64,000 bases of DNA from JAJTGZ01 sp964403525 (GCA_964403525.1 CAYOGE010000005.1:62001-126000); one strand, 5' to 3'. Shown: positions 7,386-16,553, counted from the stretch's first letter. The notes: generated from the sequence alone by a model not told the origin. Made by a program: numbers and translations.

Positions 7386-7940
7386 ATGGACCCCGATACC
7401 ATCCTGCTGACCGCCGAAGAGGCGATGACCAAGGCGATCGACCACCTGAAAAAGGAGCTCCACGGCATCCGCACCGGCCGCGCAAGCCCCTCCCTCATCG
7501 AGTTCATCAAGGTCGAGTATTACGGATCAATGTCCGACCTGAAGAACATCGCTGCTATCAGCGTGCCGGAGGCGACGCAGCTGCTCATCAAGCCCTTCGA
7601 CAAGGGTGCGATCAACGACATCCGCAAGGCGATTGAAGGGAGCGGCCTTGGGCTGGTCCCCAACAGCGACGGCCAGCAGATCCGAATCAACCTCCCCGCG
7701 CTCTCGGGCGACCGCCGCAAGCAGCTCTCGGCCCACTGCAAGAAGCTCGCCGAGGAGACCAAAGTCCACCTGCGCAACGCGCGCCGGGATGCGAACAAGC
7801 ACGCCGATGGCATCAAGGCCACCCTCCCCGAGGCGGAGCTTGAGACGTTGAAGGAAGAGGTCCAGGAACTGCTGAAGAAGTACGAAGCAGAGACTGACGC
7901 GCTCGTCGTGAAGAAGCAGAAAGACATCGAAACGGTCTGA
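7386..7940 (+). CDS. frr: Ribosome recycling factor
   Basis: At 184 residues it has the normal family length. It contains the N-terminal helix 'AMTKAIDHLKKELHGIRTGRASPSLIE', the domain II sequence YYGSMSDLKNIAAISVPEA, IKPFDKGAINDIRKAI, and the C-terminal helices rich in RRDANK and KKQKDIE. It releases post-termination ribosomes with EF-G. Start ATG 7386 matches the family N-terminus; the open frame extends upstream without family content. The usual neighbours tsf and pyrH are not adjacent. A strong terminator follows. Confidence 0.95.
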   Translation: MDPDTILLTAEEAMTKAIDHLKKELHGIRTGRASPSLIEFIKVEYYGSMSDLKNIAAISVPEATQLLIKPFDKGAINDIRKAIEGSGLGLVPNSDGQQIRINLPALSGDRRKQLSAHCKKLAEETKVHLRNARRDANKHADGIKATLPEAELETLKEEVQELLKKYEAETDALVVKKQKDIETV

Positions 7941-8005
7941 GGGTCGCCCATCGCGGCCGCCAGATGATCGACCCGAACCGCCGGAAAACGCGTTTCTGAA
8001 AGCAG

Positions 8006-8030
8006 CGCGGGCCATTGGCCCGCGTTTTTT
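8006..8030 (+). terminator. Rho-independent terminator after frr
   Basis: An 8-bp GC-only stem (8006-8013 with 8017-8024) has an ATT loop and is followed directly by six Ts. Confidence 0.9.
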
Positions 8031-8212
8031 GCAGCCCGACTTCGGGCCAGTGAACAGCGTTCACTGAAACAGCCAACTTGTCCAAAACCCGTACTCCAAC
8101 GCCTAACGTTCCTCTCCCGCGGCACAGCGCCCCGACGCGCCGGCCCCGGGGATTTGTGCGTACGGCCCTTCCCGCTCGATCGACACCGCCCCTTTTCGCC
8201 TCAACCACCGCC

Positions 8213-11083
8213 ATGGCAACTACCCCCGCTCTCAAGGCCGCTTCCCCCTCAGTAAACGGTTGGAACGCCGAGTACCTCCAGTCTGTCTACGAACAGTTCA
8301 AGGCCGATGCGACGAGCGTGCCGTCTGACATGCAGTCGTTCTTTGCCGGGTTTGATCTTGCGATCGCCAGCGGCGGTGCGGCCGCGCCCGCCGGCGGTGA
8401 CACGCGCGACGCGCTGCGGCTGTTCGCCGGGACGCGCTCGCTGATCGACGCTTACAGGAGGTACGGTCACTTCGGCGCGAAGATCGATCCCTTCGGGCGG
8501 GCACGCCCGCGTGACCGGGCGATCGACCTCGCTGCCAACGGTCTGACCGACGCCGACCTTGACCGGCCGGTCGAAGCAGGCGATTTTCCGATCGCAAAGG
8601 GATCGACGCTGCGCCAACTGATCGACGCGCTCGAGCAGGTCTACTGCGGTTCGGTCGGCGTGCAGTACATGCACATCGCCGACCACGCGCAGCGCGAGTG
8701 GCTCCGCAGCCGCATCGAGTCTTCGCGGTTCCGGCTCGCGCTCACGCAGCAGGACAAGGTCCGCATCTACGAACAAGTCTCCCGCGCGGAGGCGTTCGAG
8801 CAGTTCCTGCAGAAGCGGTACCCCGGCGAGAAGCGGTTCGGCATCGAGGGCGGTGAGACGCTGCTGGCGATCTACCACCGCATCATGCAGGCGGCCGCCG
8901 AGACCGGCTGCGCCGAGGTCATCATCGGCATGTCTCACCGCGGTCGCCTGGATGTTCTCAACGGCATCCTCGGCAAGAGCTACAAGCAGATCGTCACCGA
9001 GTTCGAAGGGAGCTGGCCAGAGAACTACTCCGGCAGCGGCGGCGACGTGAAGTACCACATGGGCTACTCGGGCGAGTACAAGCTCCCAGACGGACGGACG
9101 ATCCAGGCCTCGATGGCGTTCAACCCCAGCCACCTTGAGGTTGTTGCGCCGGTCGTGTGCGGACGCGTCCGCGCCAAGCAGCGCCTCCGCGGCGACATCG
9201 ACAACCGGCACAAGGTCATCCCGGTCATCCAGCACGGTGACGCGGCCCTGATCGGCCAGGGCGTGGGTCCCGAGCTGCTGAACATGAGCCAGCTGGAGGG
9301 GTACACCAACGGCGGCACCATCCACCTCGTCGCCAACAACATGATCGGCTTCACGACCGTCCCCAAGGACGGCCGATCGTGCGCCTACTGCACCGACGCC
9401 GGGCTGATGGTCGACGTTCCTGCGTTCCACGTTCGCGCCGCCGATCCCGAGGCGTGCGTCGCGGTCACGCAGCTGGCCGTCGAGTACCGCCAGCACTTCA
9501 AGCGTGACGTGTTCATCGACATGTACTGCTTCCGCAAGTGGGGGCACAACGAGCAGGACGAGCAGTCGTTCACCCAGCCGATCCTCGCGCAGCTCATCAA
9601 GAACCAGAAGTCGCTCGTCTCCGAGTACGCCGAACGGCTCGTGAGCGAGAACGTGCTCACGCCGGGCCAGATGGCCGCGCTGCAGGAGACTCTCGACCGC
9701 GAGCACGAGGCGGCCGAGACCGAGGCGAAGAAGAAGCCGGGCCCGACCACCAAGGAGCCGGGTGGCTGGCGCTGGAAGGGGTACGGCGCCAAGTGGTCGT
9801 TCGAGCCGGTCAACACCGCAGTCAGCAGGGAGCTGCTCGCCGAGGTGTGCGCCACGTTCAACAGGTTCCCCGAGGGGTTCGAGCTCAACCCCAAGCTCAA
9901 GGCCCTCATGCAGTCGCGTGCGTCGCTGCTTGAGAACGGAGCGCTCAACCACGCCGACGCCGAGCTGCTCGCCTTCGGCACGCTGATGCTCGAGGGTCAC
10001 GCCGTGCGTCTGTCGGGCCAGGACTGCCGGCGCGGCACCTACTCGCAGCGCCACGCCGTCCTTCGAGACTTCAAGACCGGCGAGGCGTTCACGCCGCTCA
10101 ACAACATGCGCCCGATCTCGTACATGCCAGACGACGCCGGCAAGAAGAACGAGGCCGGAAAGCTCACGCAGGCCAGGCTGTGCGTCTACGACTCTCCGCT
10201 GAGTGAAGAAGCCGTGATCGGTTTCGACTACGGCTACTCCCTCGCCGACCCCACGATGCTCGTCTGCTGGGAGGCCCAGTTCGGCGACTTCGTCAACGGC
10301 GCACAGGTGATGATCGATCAGTTCGTCAGCAGCACCGAGCACAAGTGGCGCCGCTGGAGCGGCTTCACCATGCTGCTGCCCCACGGCGCTGAAGGGATGG
10401 GCCCCGAGCACTCATCCTGCCGCCCGGAACGCTTCCTCACCGGGAGCGCGCACGAGAACTGGCAGGTCTGCTACCCGAGCACCGGCGCTCAGATGTTCCA
10501 CCTTCTGCGCCGGCAGGTGAACAAGGACCGGATGTTCCGCAAGCCGCTGATCGTGCTGACGCCCAAGAGCTGGCTCCGCAACCCGACCGCCACCATCAAC
10601 GATCTGACCACCGGCACCTTCCAGGAACTGCTCGACGACACCGCGTTCGCGCAGAGCAACGGCTCCCAACCGAAGGCCGACCGCAAGAGCGTGAAGTCGA
10701 TCATCCTCTGCTCCGGCAAGGTCTACCACGAGCTCGCCGAGCACCGCGAGGCGACGCGCCGGTACGACACGGCCCTGCTCCGAATCGAGCAGTTCTATCC
10801 CTTCCACAAGGAGCTGGCGAAGAAGCTCCTGGCCCAATACCCCGCCAAGGCGAAGCTCACCTGGTTCCAGGAGGAGCCGCGCAACAACGGGGCGTACCTC
10901 TTCCTCGAAGATATTTTCCGCAACGAGCTCGGGCTCAAGCTCGAGTTCATCGGACGCCCCGCCAGCCCGACACCCTCGGGCGGCTCCAAACACCTGCACA
11001 AGGACGAGCAGACGGACCTGCTGGTCCAGGCCCTCGGCCCGGCCCCCAAGCCCGCAGAGACGCCCGCCAAAGCCAAGGCCTGA
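8213..11083 (+). CDS. sucA: 2-oxoglutarate dehydrogenase E1 component
   Basis: The 956-residue thiamine-diphosphate enzyme decarboxylates 2-oxoglutarate and succinylates the lipoyl group of E2. The N-terminal E2-binding segment 'NAEYLQSVYEQFKADATSVP' is present. Around residue 238 'GMSHRGRLDVLNGILGK' marks the cofactor domain, followed by KYHMGYSGE, 'SHLEVVAPVVCGRVRAKQ' and 'QGVGPELLNMSQLEGYTNGG'. The transketolase-like half includes GPEHSSCRPERFL, and the end has the WFQEEPRNNGAY motif. ATG 8213 fits the family N-terminus; the longer open frame adds a non-homologous Arg/Pro-rich stretch. sucB follows after 66 bp. The E3 gene is not in the window. Confidence 0.95.
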   Translation: MATTPALKAASPSVNGWNAEYLQSVYEQFKADATSVPSDMQSFFAGFDLAIASGGAAAPAGGDTRDALRLFAGTRSLIDAYRRYGHFGAKIDPFGRARPRDRAIDLAANGLTDADLDRPVEAGDFPIAKGSTLRQLIDALEQVYCGSVGVQYMHIADHAQREWLRSRIESSRFRLALTQQDKVRIYEQVSRAEAFEQFLQKRYPGEKRFGIEGGETLLAIYHRIMQAAAETGCAEVIIGMSHRGRLDVLNGILGKSYKQIVTEFEGSWPENYSGSGGDVKYHMGYSGEYKLPDGRTIQASMAFNPSHLEVVAPVVCGRVRAKQRLRGDIDNRHKVIPVIQHGDAALIGQGVGPELLNMSQLEGYTNGGTIHLVANNMIGFTTVPKDGRSCAYCTDAGLMVDVPAFHVRAADPEACVAVTQLAVEYRQHFKRDVFIDMYCFRKWGHNEQDEQSFTQPILAQLIKNQKSLVSEYAERLVSENVLTPGQMAALQETLDREHEAAETEAKKKPGPTTKEPGGWRWKGYGAKWSFEPVNTAVSRELLAEVCATFNRFPEGFELNPKLKALMQSRASLLENGALNHADAELLAFGTLMLEGHAVRLSGQDCRRGTYSQRHAVLRDFKTGEAFTPLNNMRPISYMPDDAGKKNEAGKLTQARLCVYDSPLSEEAVIGFDYGYSLADPTMLVCWEAQFGDFVNGAQVMIDQFVSSTEHKWRRWSGFTMLLPHGAEGMGPEHSSCRPERFLTGSAHENWQVCYPSTGAQMFHLLRRQVNKDRMFRKPLIVLTPKSWLRNPTATINDLTTGTFQELLDDTAFAQSNGSQPKADRKSVKSIILCSGKVYHELAEHREATRRYDTALLRIEQFYPFHKELAKKLLAQYPAKAKLTWFQEEPRNNGAYLFLEDIFRNELGLKLEFIGRPASPTPSGGSKHLHKDEQTDLLVQALGPAPKPAETPAKAKA

Positions 11084-11149
11084 TCTTCAATCACCGGAAA
11101 CAGCTCGCGTTCACACCCCCGCTCCCTCTGCCAGAAAGCACACCCACAC

Positions 11150-12454
11150 ATGGCCGTTGACATCAGCATCCCGGAAATGGGCGAGTCGGTTCGTACGGGC
11201 GTGGTCGCACGCTGGGTCGCCGCTGACGGCGACTCGGTGAAGCGTGACCAGATCGTCATGGAACTCGAGACCGACAAGATCACCGCAGAGATCACCGCTC
11301 CCGCCGCGGGACGTCTCAAGCAGTTGGTCAAGGTCGGCGAGACCGTCCCGGTCGGTGCGGTCGTTGCGCGGATCGAAGAGGGCGCCGCCTCCGCCTCCGC
11401 CTCCGCCTCCGCCGCTCCCGCGGCCGAGCCCAAGCCCACCCCGGCCGCCGCCGAGCCGGCGGGCAAGCCCGCGCCGGCACCGCAGCCGGCCGCGGCACCG
11501 GCATCAAACGGTCAGCACGCTGAGAGCGGGATCCGCGCTACGCCGCTGGCCGAGAAGATCGCCAAGGAGCAGGGAATCGACCTGAGCAAGGTGCAGGGCA
11601 CAGGACCCGGCGGCAAGATCCGCGAGCAGGACGTTACCGGCTTTTCGCAGAGCCGCGCCGCGGCCGCTACAGCGATCGCGCCCGCCCCCGCGGCCGCACG
11701 TCCAGCCTCAGCACCCACCGCAGGCGCCCGGCCCGGCACCCGGCGCGAGCGCGTCACGCCGCTGCGCAACCGCATCGCCCAGCGATTGGTAGAGGCTCAG
11801 CACACCGCCGCCATGCTCACGACCTACAACGAGGTCGACATGACGAACGTGATGGCCCTGCGCACGCGGTACAAAGAGGAGTTCGAGAAGAAGCACGGCA
11901 TCGGACTCGGCTTCATGTCGTTCTTCGTCAAGGCCGCCTGCCAGGCGCTCCGCGGTTCGCCCATCGTCAACGCGTACCTGGTCCAGGGCCAGGACGGTGC
12001 GATGGAGATCGAGTACCACGACCACATCGACATCTCTGTTGCCGTCAGCACGCCGAAGGGACTCACGGTCCCGATCCTTCGCAACGTTCAGAACATGTCG
12101 TTCGCGCAGGTTGAGCTGGCGATCAAGGACGTCGCGACCCGCGCCCGCGACGGGAAGCTCACGCTCGATGAATTGCAGGGTGGAACATTCACCGTCACCA
12201 ACGGAGGGGTCTTCGGCAGCATGTGGAGCACGCCGATCCTCAACGCCCCGCAAACGGCGATCCTGGGCATGCACGCGGTCAAGAACCGTGCCGTCGAGCA
12301 TCCAGACAAGCCCGGCGAGCTCGCCCTCCGCCCGATGATGTATCTGGCGATGTCGTACGACCACCGCCTCCTGGACGGACAGGAGTCGGTCAAGTTCCTT
12401 GTGAACATCAAGAACGCCATCGAACGCCCCGAGCGGCTCATGCTGGAGCTGTAA
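11150..12454 (+). CDS. sucB: Dihydrolipoyllysine succinyltransferase, E2 of 2-oxoglutarate dehydrogenase
   Basis: The 434-residue product has three domains. The lipoyl domain (residues about 1-77) carries the lipoylated lysine in ELETDKITAE (Lys43). An Ala/Pro-rich linker follows with a run of repeated Ala-Ser codons. The E1/E3-binding domain has 'GTGPGGKIREQDV'. The catalytic domain includes TVTNGGVFGSMWSTPI and the active site 'SYDHRLLDGQESVKFL', a conservative variant of the common DHRxxDG with the catalytic His and Asp present. It acts directly downstream of sucA in the citric acid cycle. The Ala/Ser linker repeat (around 11390-11420) is an expandable simple repeat. Confidence 0.95.
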   Translation: MAVDISIPEMGESVRTGVVARWVAADGDSVKRDQIVMELETDKITAEITAPAAGRLKQLVKVGETVPVGAVVARIEEGAASASASASAAPAAEPKPTPAAAEPAGKPAPAPQPAAAPASNGQHAESGIRATPLAEKIAKEQGIDLSKVQGTGPGGKIREQDVTGFSQSRAAAATAIAPAPAAARPASAPTAGARPGTRRERVTPLRNRIAQRLVEAQHTAAMLTTYNEVDMTNVMALRTRYKEEFEKKHGIGLGFMSFFVKAACQALRGSPIVNAYLVQGQDGAMEIEYHDHIDISVAVSTPKGLTVPILRNVQNMSFAQVELAIKDVATRARDGKLTLDELQGGTFTVTNGGVFGSMWSTPILNAPQTAILGMHAVKNRAVEHPDKPGELALRPMMYLAMSYDHRLLDGQESVKFLVNIKNAIERPERLMLEL

Positions 12455-12575
12455 GCGGCTCACAGAAGGGGAACCGCGTCGGCACCCCCTTCGTATGGGG
12501 GAGTATCCGGAGGAGTTTGGCCGGTTCTGGATTCCCAGACAGACGGCAAACACCGCAAAGTCTGCTCTTGCATGA

Positions 12576-12642
12576 CCTTAGGGATCGACTGGCCTACGCT
12601 TTTCCTCGCATTTCGCCCATGGAAGGGGCATAGTTCCTAAGG
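12576..12642. repeat. Spaced inverted repeat upstream of the LuxR-type gene
   Basis: CCTTAGGGA (12576-12584) is complementary at 8 of 9 positions to TTCCTAAGG (12634-12642), about 50 bp apart. It lies in the 240-bp gap between sucB and the regulator. It could be paired operator half-sites or a leader structure; the evidence is weak. Confidence 0.25.
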
Positions 12643-12694
12643 GTCTTTTGTGCTGCACACAACCAACGATTTCTCTGTGGGGATGGAGCGAGTC

Positions 12695-13402
12695 ATGTCA
12701 AGTTCGAGCAATGAAATCCAAGCCGGTGGCCCTCTCCCAGGCGACCTTGCTGAAGTCTGGGCCACGCTGACCAACGATTCCGGCGCCGACGTTGCCGTCG
12801 TGACACCCGAGGGTCGGGTTTTGTTCATGAGCCCGGTGCTCTCCTGGTGGGCGCCAACGCGTCCGTTCGACGGCTTCGCCGGCAAGCTCTTGACCGACCT
12901 GTTCCCCAAGCCGATCGCCGACGAGCGTGGCCAGCTCATCCGGCGCGTGCTCGACACCAACAAGCCGTTGGTCATGCACGCCGCGTGGAAGGGCATCCGC
13001 ACCCGCACGGTGATGCGTCCGTTGCACGCCGACGGTCTGCCAGCCTCAAAGCCCGACCGCGTGCTGATCGTCTGCCGTGGCATCGTGCCCGCCGATGACA
13101 CGCGCGCGGCCCAAGCGGATGTCGAGATCGTGCAGGCTCAGCACGTTGACAAGGGGCAGCTGGCCAACCTCACCCCGCGGGAGATGGAGATCCTGGCGCT
13201 GATCGGCCAGGGGTTGACGACCGCCGCGATCGCGGAGAAGCTCTTCCGCAGCCGCAAGACCATCGAGGCCCACCGCCTCTCGCTGGGCATCAAGCTCAGC
13301 GCCCGTAACCGCGTGGACCTTGCCCGCATCGCCGTCCAGAGCGGGCTTGTCCCGCCCGACGCGGCCAACAGTGCCCGCATCGACCGCCGCAAGAAGCCGT
13401 AA
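12695..13402 (+). CDS. PAS-like sensor with LuxR-type HTH output
   Basis: The 235-residue product has an N-terminal PAS-like region (about residues 15-130, 'DVAVVTPEGRVLFMSP'). The C-terminal LuxR/FixJ helix-turn-helix is 'LTPREMEILALIGQGLTTAA' followed by IAEKLFRSRKTIEAHRLSLG. There is no phosphoacceptor receiver domain, so the N-terminus likely senses a ligand or a partner directly. ATG 12695 is chosen because GGAG sits 6 nt upstream; ATG 12683 is an alternative. It is monocistronic, preceded by a 240-bp gap and ended by a strong terminator. Its targets are unknown; the adjacent PHA and citric-acid-cycle genes are possibilities. Confidence 0.8.
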   Translation: MSSSSNEIQAGGPLPGDLAEVWATLTNDSGADVAVVTPEGRVLFMSPVLSWWAPTRPFDGFAGKLLTDLFPKPIADERGQLIRRVLDTNKPLVMHAAWKGIRTRTVMRPLHADGLPASKPDRVLIVCRGIVPADDTRAAQADVEIVQAQHVDKGQLANLTPREMEILALIGQGLTTAAIAEKLFRSRKTIEAHRLSLGIKLSARNRVDLARIAVQSGLVPPDAANSARIDRRKKP

Positions 13403-13432
13403 CAGGCGAGCAGTTCAACGCGTCCTTGCATC

Positions 13433-13457
13433 ACCCGGGCTACGGCCCGGGTTTTTT
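13433..13457 (+). terminator. Rho-independent terminator after the LuxR-type gene
   Basis: CCCGGGC (13434-13440), loop tacg, GCCCGGG (13445-13451), then six Ts (13452-13457). It separates this gene from the convergent phaB. Confidence 0.9.
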
Positions 13458-13540
13458 GTTTCCGATCGCTTCGAGCATGAACAACCGCCGCCGGCTGAGA
13501 GCGGCAGCGGTTTGCTGTGAAGTGCCCGCGGCGTTTGGCT

Positions 13541-14287
13541 TTACATGTACAGGCCGCCGTTGGCGCCGATCTCTTGACCGGTCACAAACGACGCCGCGGG
13601 CGACGCGAGGAACGCCACCACCTCGGCGATCTCTTCAGCCTCGCCCATTCGCCCCATCGGCGTGATCGACTTGATGTGCTCAAGGGCCTTTTCAGATACC
13701 TGCGCGGTCATGTCGGTCTTGATGAACCCGGGAGCCACGCAGTTGGCGGTCACGCCCTTGCGGGCCACTTCCTTCGCGATCGTTTTGGTGAACGCGTCAA
13801 GCCCGCCCTTGGCGGCGGCGTAGTTGGCCTGGCCGAAGTTGCCCATCTGCCCGATCACGCTGGTGATGTTGATGATCCGGCCCCACCCCTTCTCCACCAT
13901 CTGCGGCAGGAAGAGGTGCGTCATCTGCACCGGTCCCTTCAGGTTCACGGCCACCACCTCGTCCCACTCGCTGTGGTTCATCTTCAGGAACGACTTGTCC
14001 CGCGTGATCCCCGCGTTGTTCACGAGGATGTCGATGTTCGGGTAAACCTTCTTGATCGCCTCACCCATCGCGTGCACCGCGGCATCGTCGGAGATGTTGC
14101 ACTTGAAGAGCTCGGCCCTTCGCCCCATCGCGCGGACCTTCTCCGCGACCTCGCCGGCCGCCTGCTCGTTGCTGGCAAAGTTAATCGCCAGATCGGCCCC
14201 GTGCCGGGCAAGCGACAGCGCGATCGCCCGCCCGATGCCGCGCCCAGCCCCGGTGACGAGTGCGACACGCCCGTTGAGTGATTGCAT
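13541..14287 (-). CDS. phaB: Acetoacetyl-CoA reductase (short-chain dehydrogenase)
   Basis: The 248-residue SDR has the nucleotide-binding motif TGAGRGIG (residues about 12-19), NNAGITRD, the catalytic Ser in NITSVIGQMGNFGQ, and the Tyr-Lys pair in NYAAAKGG. Specific PhaB-like segments are 'DKSFLKMNHSEWDEVVAVNL' and a C-terminus 'FVTGQEIGANGGLYM'. It reduces acetoacetyl-CoA to (R)-3-hydroxybutyryl-CoA with NADPH for PHA synthesis. The start at 14287 has AAGGA upstream. It is the last gene of the minus-strand pha locus, separated from the preceding SDR by a stem-loop. FabG is the alternative, but the context favours PhaB. Confidence 0.9.
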   Translation of the reverse strand: MQSLNGRVALVTGAGRGIGRAIALSLARHGADLAINFASNEQAAGEVAEKVRAMGRRAELFKCNISDDAAVHAMGEAIKKVYPNIDILVNNAGITRDKSFLKMNHSEWDEVVAVNLKGPVQMTHLFLPQMVEKGWGRIINITSVIGQMGNFGQANYAAAKGGLDAFTKTIAKEVARKGVTANCVAPGFIKTDMTAQVSEKALEHIKSITPMGRMGEAEEIAEVVAFLASPAASFVTGQEIGANGGLYM

Positions 14288-14380
14288 GCGATGGTTCCTT
14301 GAAGGCCGCGCTCGCGGCGGTTTGGGTGACTTGACCGTGCGGGCAAAGTCTAACGGCTGGCCGCAACGGTGCAAGTGGGG

Positions 14381-14410
14381 GGCCGGGGATTGTCGCGAAT
14401 CTCCCCGGCC
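14381..14410 (-). terminator. Stem-loop between SDR and phaB
   Basis: GGCCGGGGA (14381-14389) pairs with TCCCCGGCC (14402-14410). It lies in the 197-bp gap between the two reductase genes and may terminate or attenuate the upstream transcript, or stabilise an mRNA end. There is no clear T tract. Confidence 0.45.
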
Positions 14411-14484
14411 ATGGGAGAGCCTTGGGCGGGCAAGCCGCCTCGCGCCTTACTCCACTGCCGTGGTGAATTCGGCGCCGGTCGGCA

Positions 14485-15306
14485 TCAAGCCGGCGGGTGC
14501 CAGCCAGCGTCGGCCCACAGCGCCCCGCTCACCGCCGGGTTGCGGATCATGAAGCAGATCGCGTCCGCGATTTCTTCCGGCGTGATCAGGCGGCCGAGCT
14601 GCGTTTTGGGCAGCACGTGCTCGGCGATGATCTTCTGGTCCATCGCCTGCACCATCGGCGTGTTGGTAAAGCCCGGGTGCACGATCGCGACGCGCACGCC
14701 GTAGTAGATCGCTTCCTTCGCGAGCGTGGAACGCACGCCCTCGAGCCCAGCCTTGGTCGCGGCGTAGGCGACCTGGCCTTTGTTGCCGGCCGAGGAGATC
14801 GAGCCGACGAAGACGATCTCGCCCTGCACCTCGTCTCCGCCCTTCCAGCCGTTCTGGCCGCGCTCGGCGCGGGCGACGGCGACGCTTGCGATCGTCTCCA
14901 TCGCCCAGTAGGTCGCGGCGATCAGGTTGACGGCGATCGTCTTCTCCATCAGGTCCTGGTCGTAGAGCTTGGCCGTCTTGGCGACCTTATCGACCTTCAC
15001 GGCAAGCCCGTCGCGGACGATGCCTGCGGCGGGGACGCAGATCGTCACGGGGCCGGCGCGGTGTTTCATGTCGGCGAAGACGTGCGAGCGGAACGCGCGG
15101 TCGGTGACGTCACCCTGGTAGGGGATCAGGCACTCGCGCCCGAGTTCGGCGTTGATCTCGCTGCAGACGCCGCGGACGGCCTCGTTGAAGTCAACGACGG
15201 CTATCGCCTTGATGCCCTCGCGGCCGAGTTGGCGGCAGACTGCGCGGGCGATGCCGCTCGCACCACCGGTGATGACGGCGACGCGCTTGGAGAGGTTGCT
15301 GGTCAT
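14485..15306 (-). CDS. SDR family oxidoreductase in the pha locus
   Basis: The 273-residue classical short-chain dehydrogenase has TGGASGIARAV as the cofactor motif, VDFN after beta-2, the catalytic Ser in 'VFVGSISSAGNKGQ' and Tyr-Lys in AYAATKAG. The NNAG tetrad motif is replaced by VPAAG, so the usual Asn-Asn is missing; this is a notable deviation. Substrate is unknown. Lying between phaC and phaB it may be a second 3-ketoacyl-CoA reductase or a 3-hydroxybutyrate dehydrogenase acting in PHA breakdown. It starts at ATG 15306, preceded on the minus strand by a GGAGG-like sequence. Confidence 0.8.
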   Translation of the reverse strand: MTSNLSKRVAVITGGASGIARAVCRQLGREGIKAIAVVDFNEAVRGVCSEINAELGRECLIPYQGDVTDRAFRSHVFADMKHRAGPVTICVPAAGIVRDGLAVKVDKVAKTAKLYDQDLMEKTIAVNLIAATYWAMETIASVAVARAERGQNGWKGGDEVQGEIVFVGSISSAGNKGQVAYAATKAGLEGVRSTLAKEAIYYGVRVAIVHPGFTNTPMVQAMDQKIIAEHVLPKTQLGRLITPEEIADAICFMIRNPAVSGALWADAGWHPPA

Positions 15307-15342
15307 GTGGGAGTCCTCCGTAACCTGAGCTCAAAACGGGTG

Positions 15343-15371
15343 TAGAAGAAAGGGCACGCGGCCGCGTGCCC
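15343..15371 (-). terminator. Terminator-like palindrome after phaC
   Basis: Positions 15352-15371 are a perfect 20-bp palindrome (GGGCACGCGG/CCGCGTGCCC). Read on the minus strand it is followed by a pyrimidine-rich CTTTCTTCT, the layout of an intrinsic terminator between phaC and the SDR gene. Confidence 0.6.
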
Positions 15372-15380
15372 GGTGAAGGG

Positions 15381-16553
15381 TCATTCGTTGTCGGCCGGCT
15401 CGGAGCGCTCGCCCATCCAGGCGGTCGCCTTCGGCCAGATTTCCTTGTGGGCACGTGAGCCGACGCTCAGACCGATGTGCCCGGCCTTCACGCTCATCTC
15501 GGTGTAGTCGGTGCTGCTGACCACGTCCTTCAGCGGCGTGCTCTGGCACGGCAGAACCAGGTGGTCGGCGTCGGCCGTCAGCGAGAGGATCGGGCAGGTG
15601 ATGTTGCCGAGGTTGACCTTCTTGTTGCCGAGCGGGAACTTGCCCTGCACGAGCGCGTTCTGCTGGAAGCCGTACTTGACGAAGTCGCGGTAGACCTCGC
15701 CGGAGATCGGGATGTTGTCGTTGCTCCAGACCTCCATGGCGAAGAAGTCCTCAAGGAACTTCTCGTCGTCCATCTTGTCGTAGAAGCCGACCCACTTCTG
15801 GAAGTAGTTCGCCACAGGCTTGAGCATCGCGAAGGAGTTGCCGAGGAACTGCGGCGGGATCAGCCCGAAGGTGTCGACCACCGCGTCGACGTCGAAGTAC
15901 TTCGGGTCGGTCCAGTTCAGCAGCAGCGAGTCGCGGCTGGACCAGTCGATCGGCGCGGCCATGAGGATGAGGTTCTTGACCAGGTCCTGGTGGAGCGACG
16001 TGTAGATGGCAGACATCGTGCCGCCCATGCAGTAACCGATCAGGTTGACCTGCTCGCTGCCGCTGTCGGCGAGGATTCGCTCGACCGCGCGGTGCAGGTG
16101 CCCCTCGATGTAGTCGTTGAGTGTCTTGCTCGCGTCGGAGGGCGTGGGGATGCCCCAGTCGATCATGTAGACGTCAAAGCCCGCGTTGAGGAACTGTCTG
16201 ACCACGCTCTTGTTGGGGAGAAGGTCGAGCACGTACGGCCGGTTCACCATCGCGAAGACGAAGAGCACGGGCGTGCCGTGCCGCTTGTCGGCCCTGCCGG
16301 TGTACTTGATCAGCTTCACGGGTGCCTCGGTCATCACGACCTCGTGCGGCGTTGCCCCTTTCTTCGCCTTCATCGCGGCCTCGAGCACCTTGGGCATGGC
16401 GCCGAGCTTCTTCGCCATCGTTTCCATTTCGGTCTGCCACGCCTTGCCGGCCGCCGCGGGGTCGAACGCGCCCCAGGGGAAGGCCTGCGAGAACGGGTTG
16501 AACGGCATCTGGGGTGAGGCCGGGGGCGTGTTGGGTGGGGTGCTCTGGGTCAT
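15381..16553 (-). CDS. phaC: Class III PHA synthase, catalytic subunit PhaC
   Basis: At 390 residues this fits class III synthases, which need PhaE, better than the roughly 600-residue class I. The lipase-like box G-Y-C-M-G-G puts the nucleophile at Cys175. The probable acid is in 'SLTADADHLVLP' (Asp328/Asp330) and the histidine is His359 in KAGHIGL. The sequence 'PVLFVFAMVNRPYVLDLLPN' is typical. It polymerises (R)-3-hydroxyacyl-CoA on granules. The N-terminal 35 residues are Pro/Phe-rich and variable. phaE ends 8 bp upstream, so the subunits are co-transcribed; a hairpin terminator follows. Confidence 0.95.
   Translation of the reverse strand: MTQSTPPNTPPASPQMPFNPFSQAFPWGAFDPAAAGKAWQTEMETMAKKLGAMPKVLEAAMKAKKGATPHEVVMTEAPVKLIKYTGRADKRHGTPVLFVFAMVNRPYVLDLLPNKSVVRQFLNAGFDVYMIDWGIPTPSDASKTLNDYIEGHLHRAVERILADSGSEQVNLIGYCMGGTMSAIYTSLHQDLVKNLILMAAPIDWSSRDSLLLNWTDPKYFDVDAVVDTFGLIPPQFLGNSFAMLKPVANYFQKWVGFYDKMDDEKFLEDFFAMEVWSNDNIPISGEVYRDFVKYGFQQNALVQGKFPLGNKKVNLGNITCPILSLTADADHLVLPCQSTPLKDVVSSTDYTEMSVKAGHIGLSVGSRAHKEIWPKATAWMGERSEPADNE

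Noticed and set aside
8249..10411. A 720-codon minus-strand frame opposite sucA
   Set aside because: It is a shadow of the GC-rich sucA coding sequence; no family content, no start signal.
11385..11500. Frameshift or assembly artefact in sucB, suggested by the repetitive Ala-Ser codons
   Set aside because: The frame continues cleanly into the E1/E3-binding and catalytic domains, and Ala/Pro-rich linkers are normal in E2 proteins.
15477..16517. A 346-codon plus-strand frame opposite phaC, and similar frames opposite icd (36336-37268) and gdhA (18696-19334)
   Set aside because: All are Val/Asp/Arg-rich antisense shadows of clear genes.
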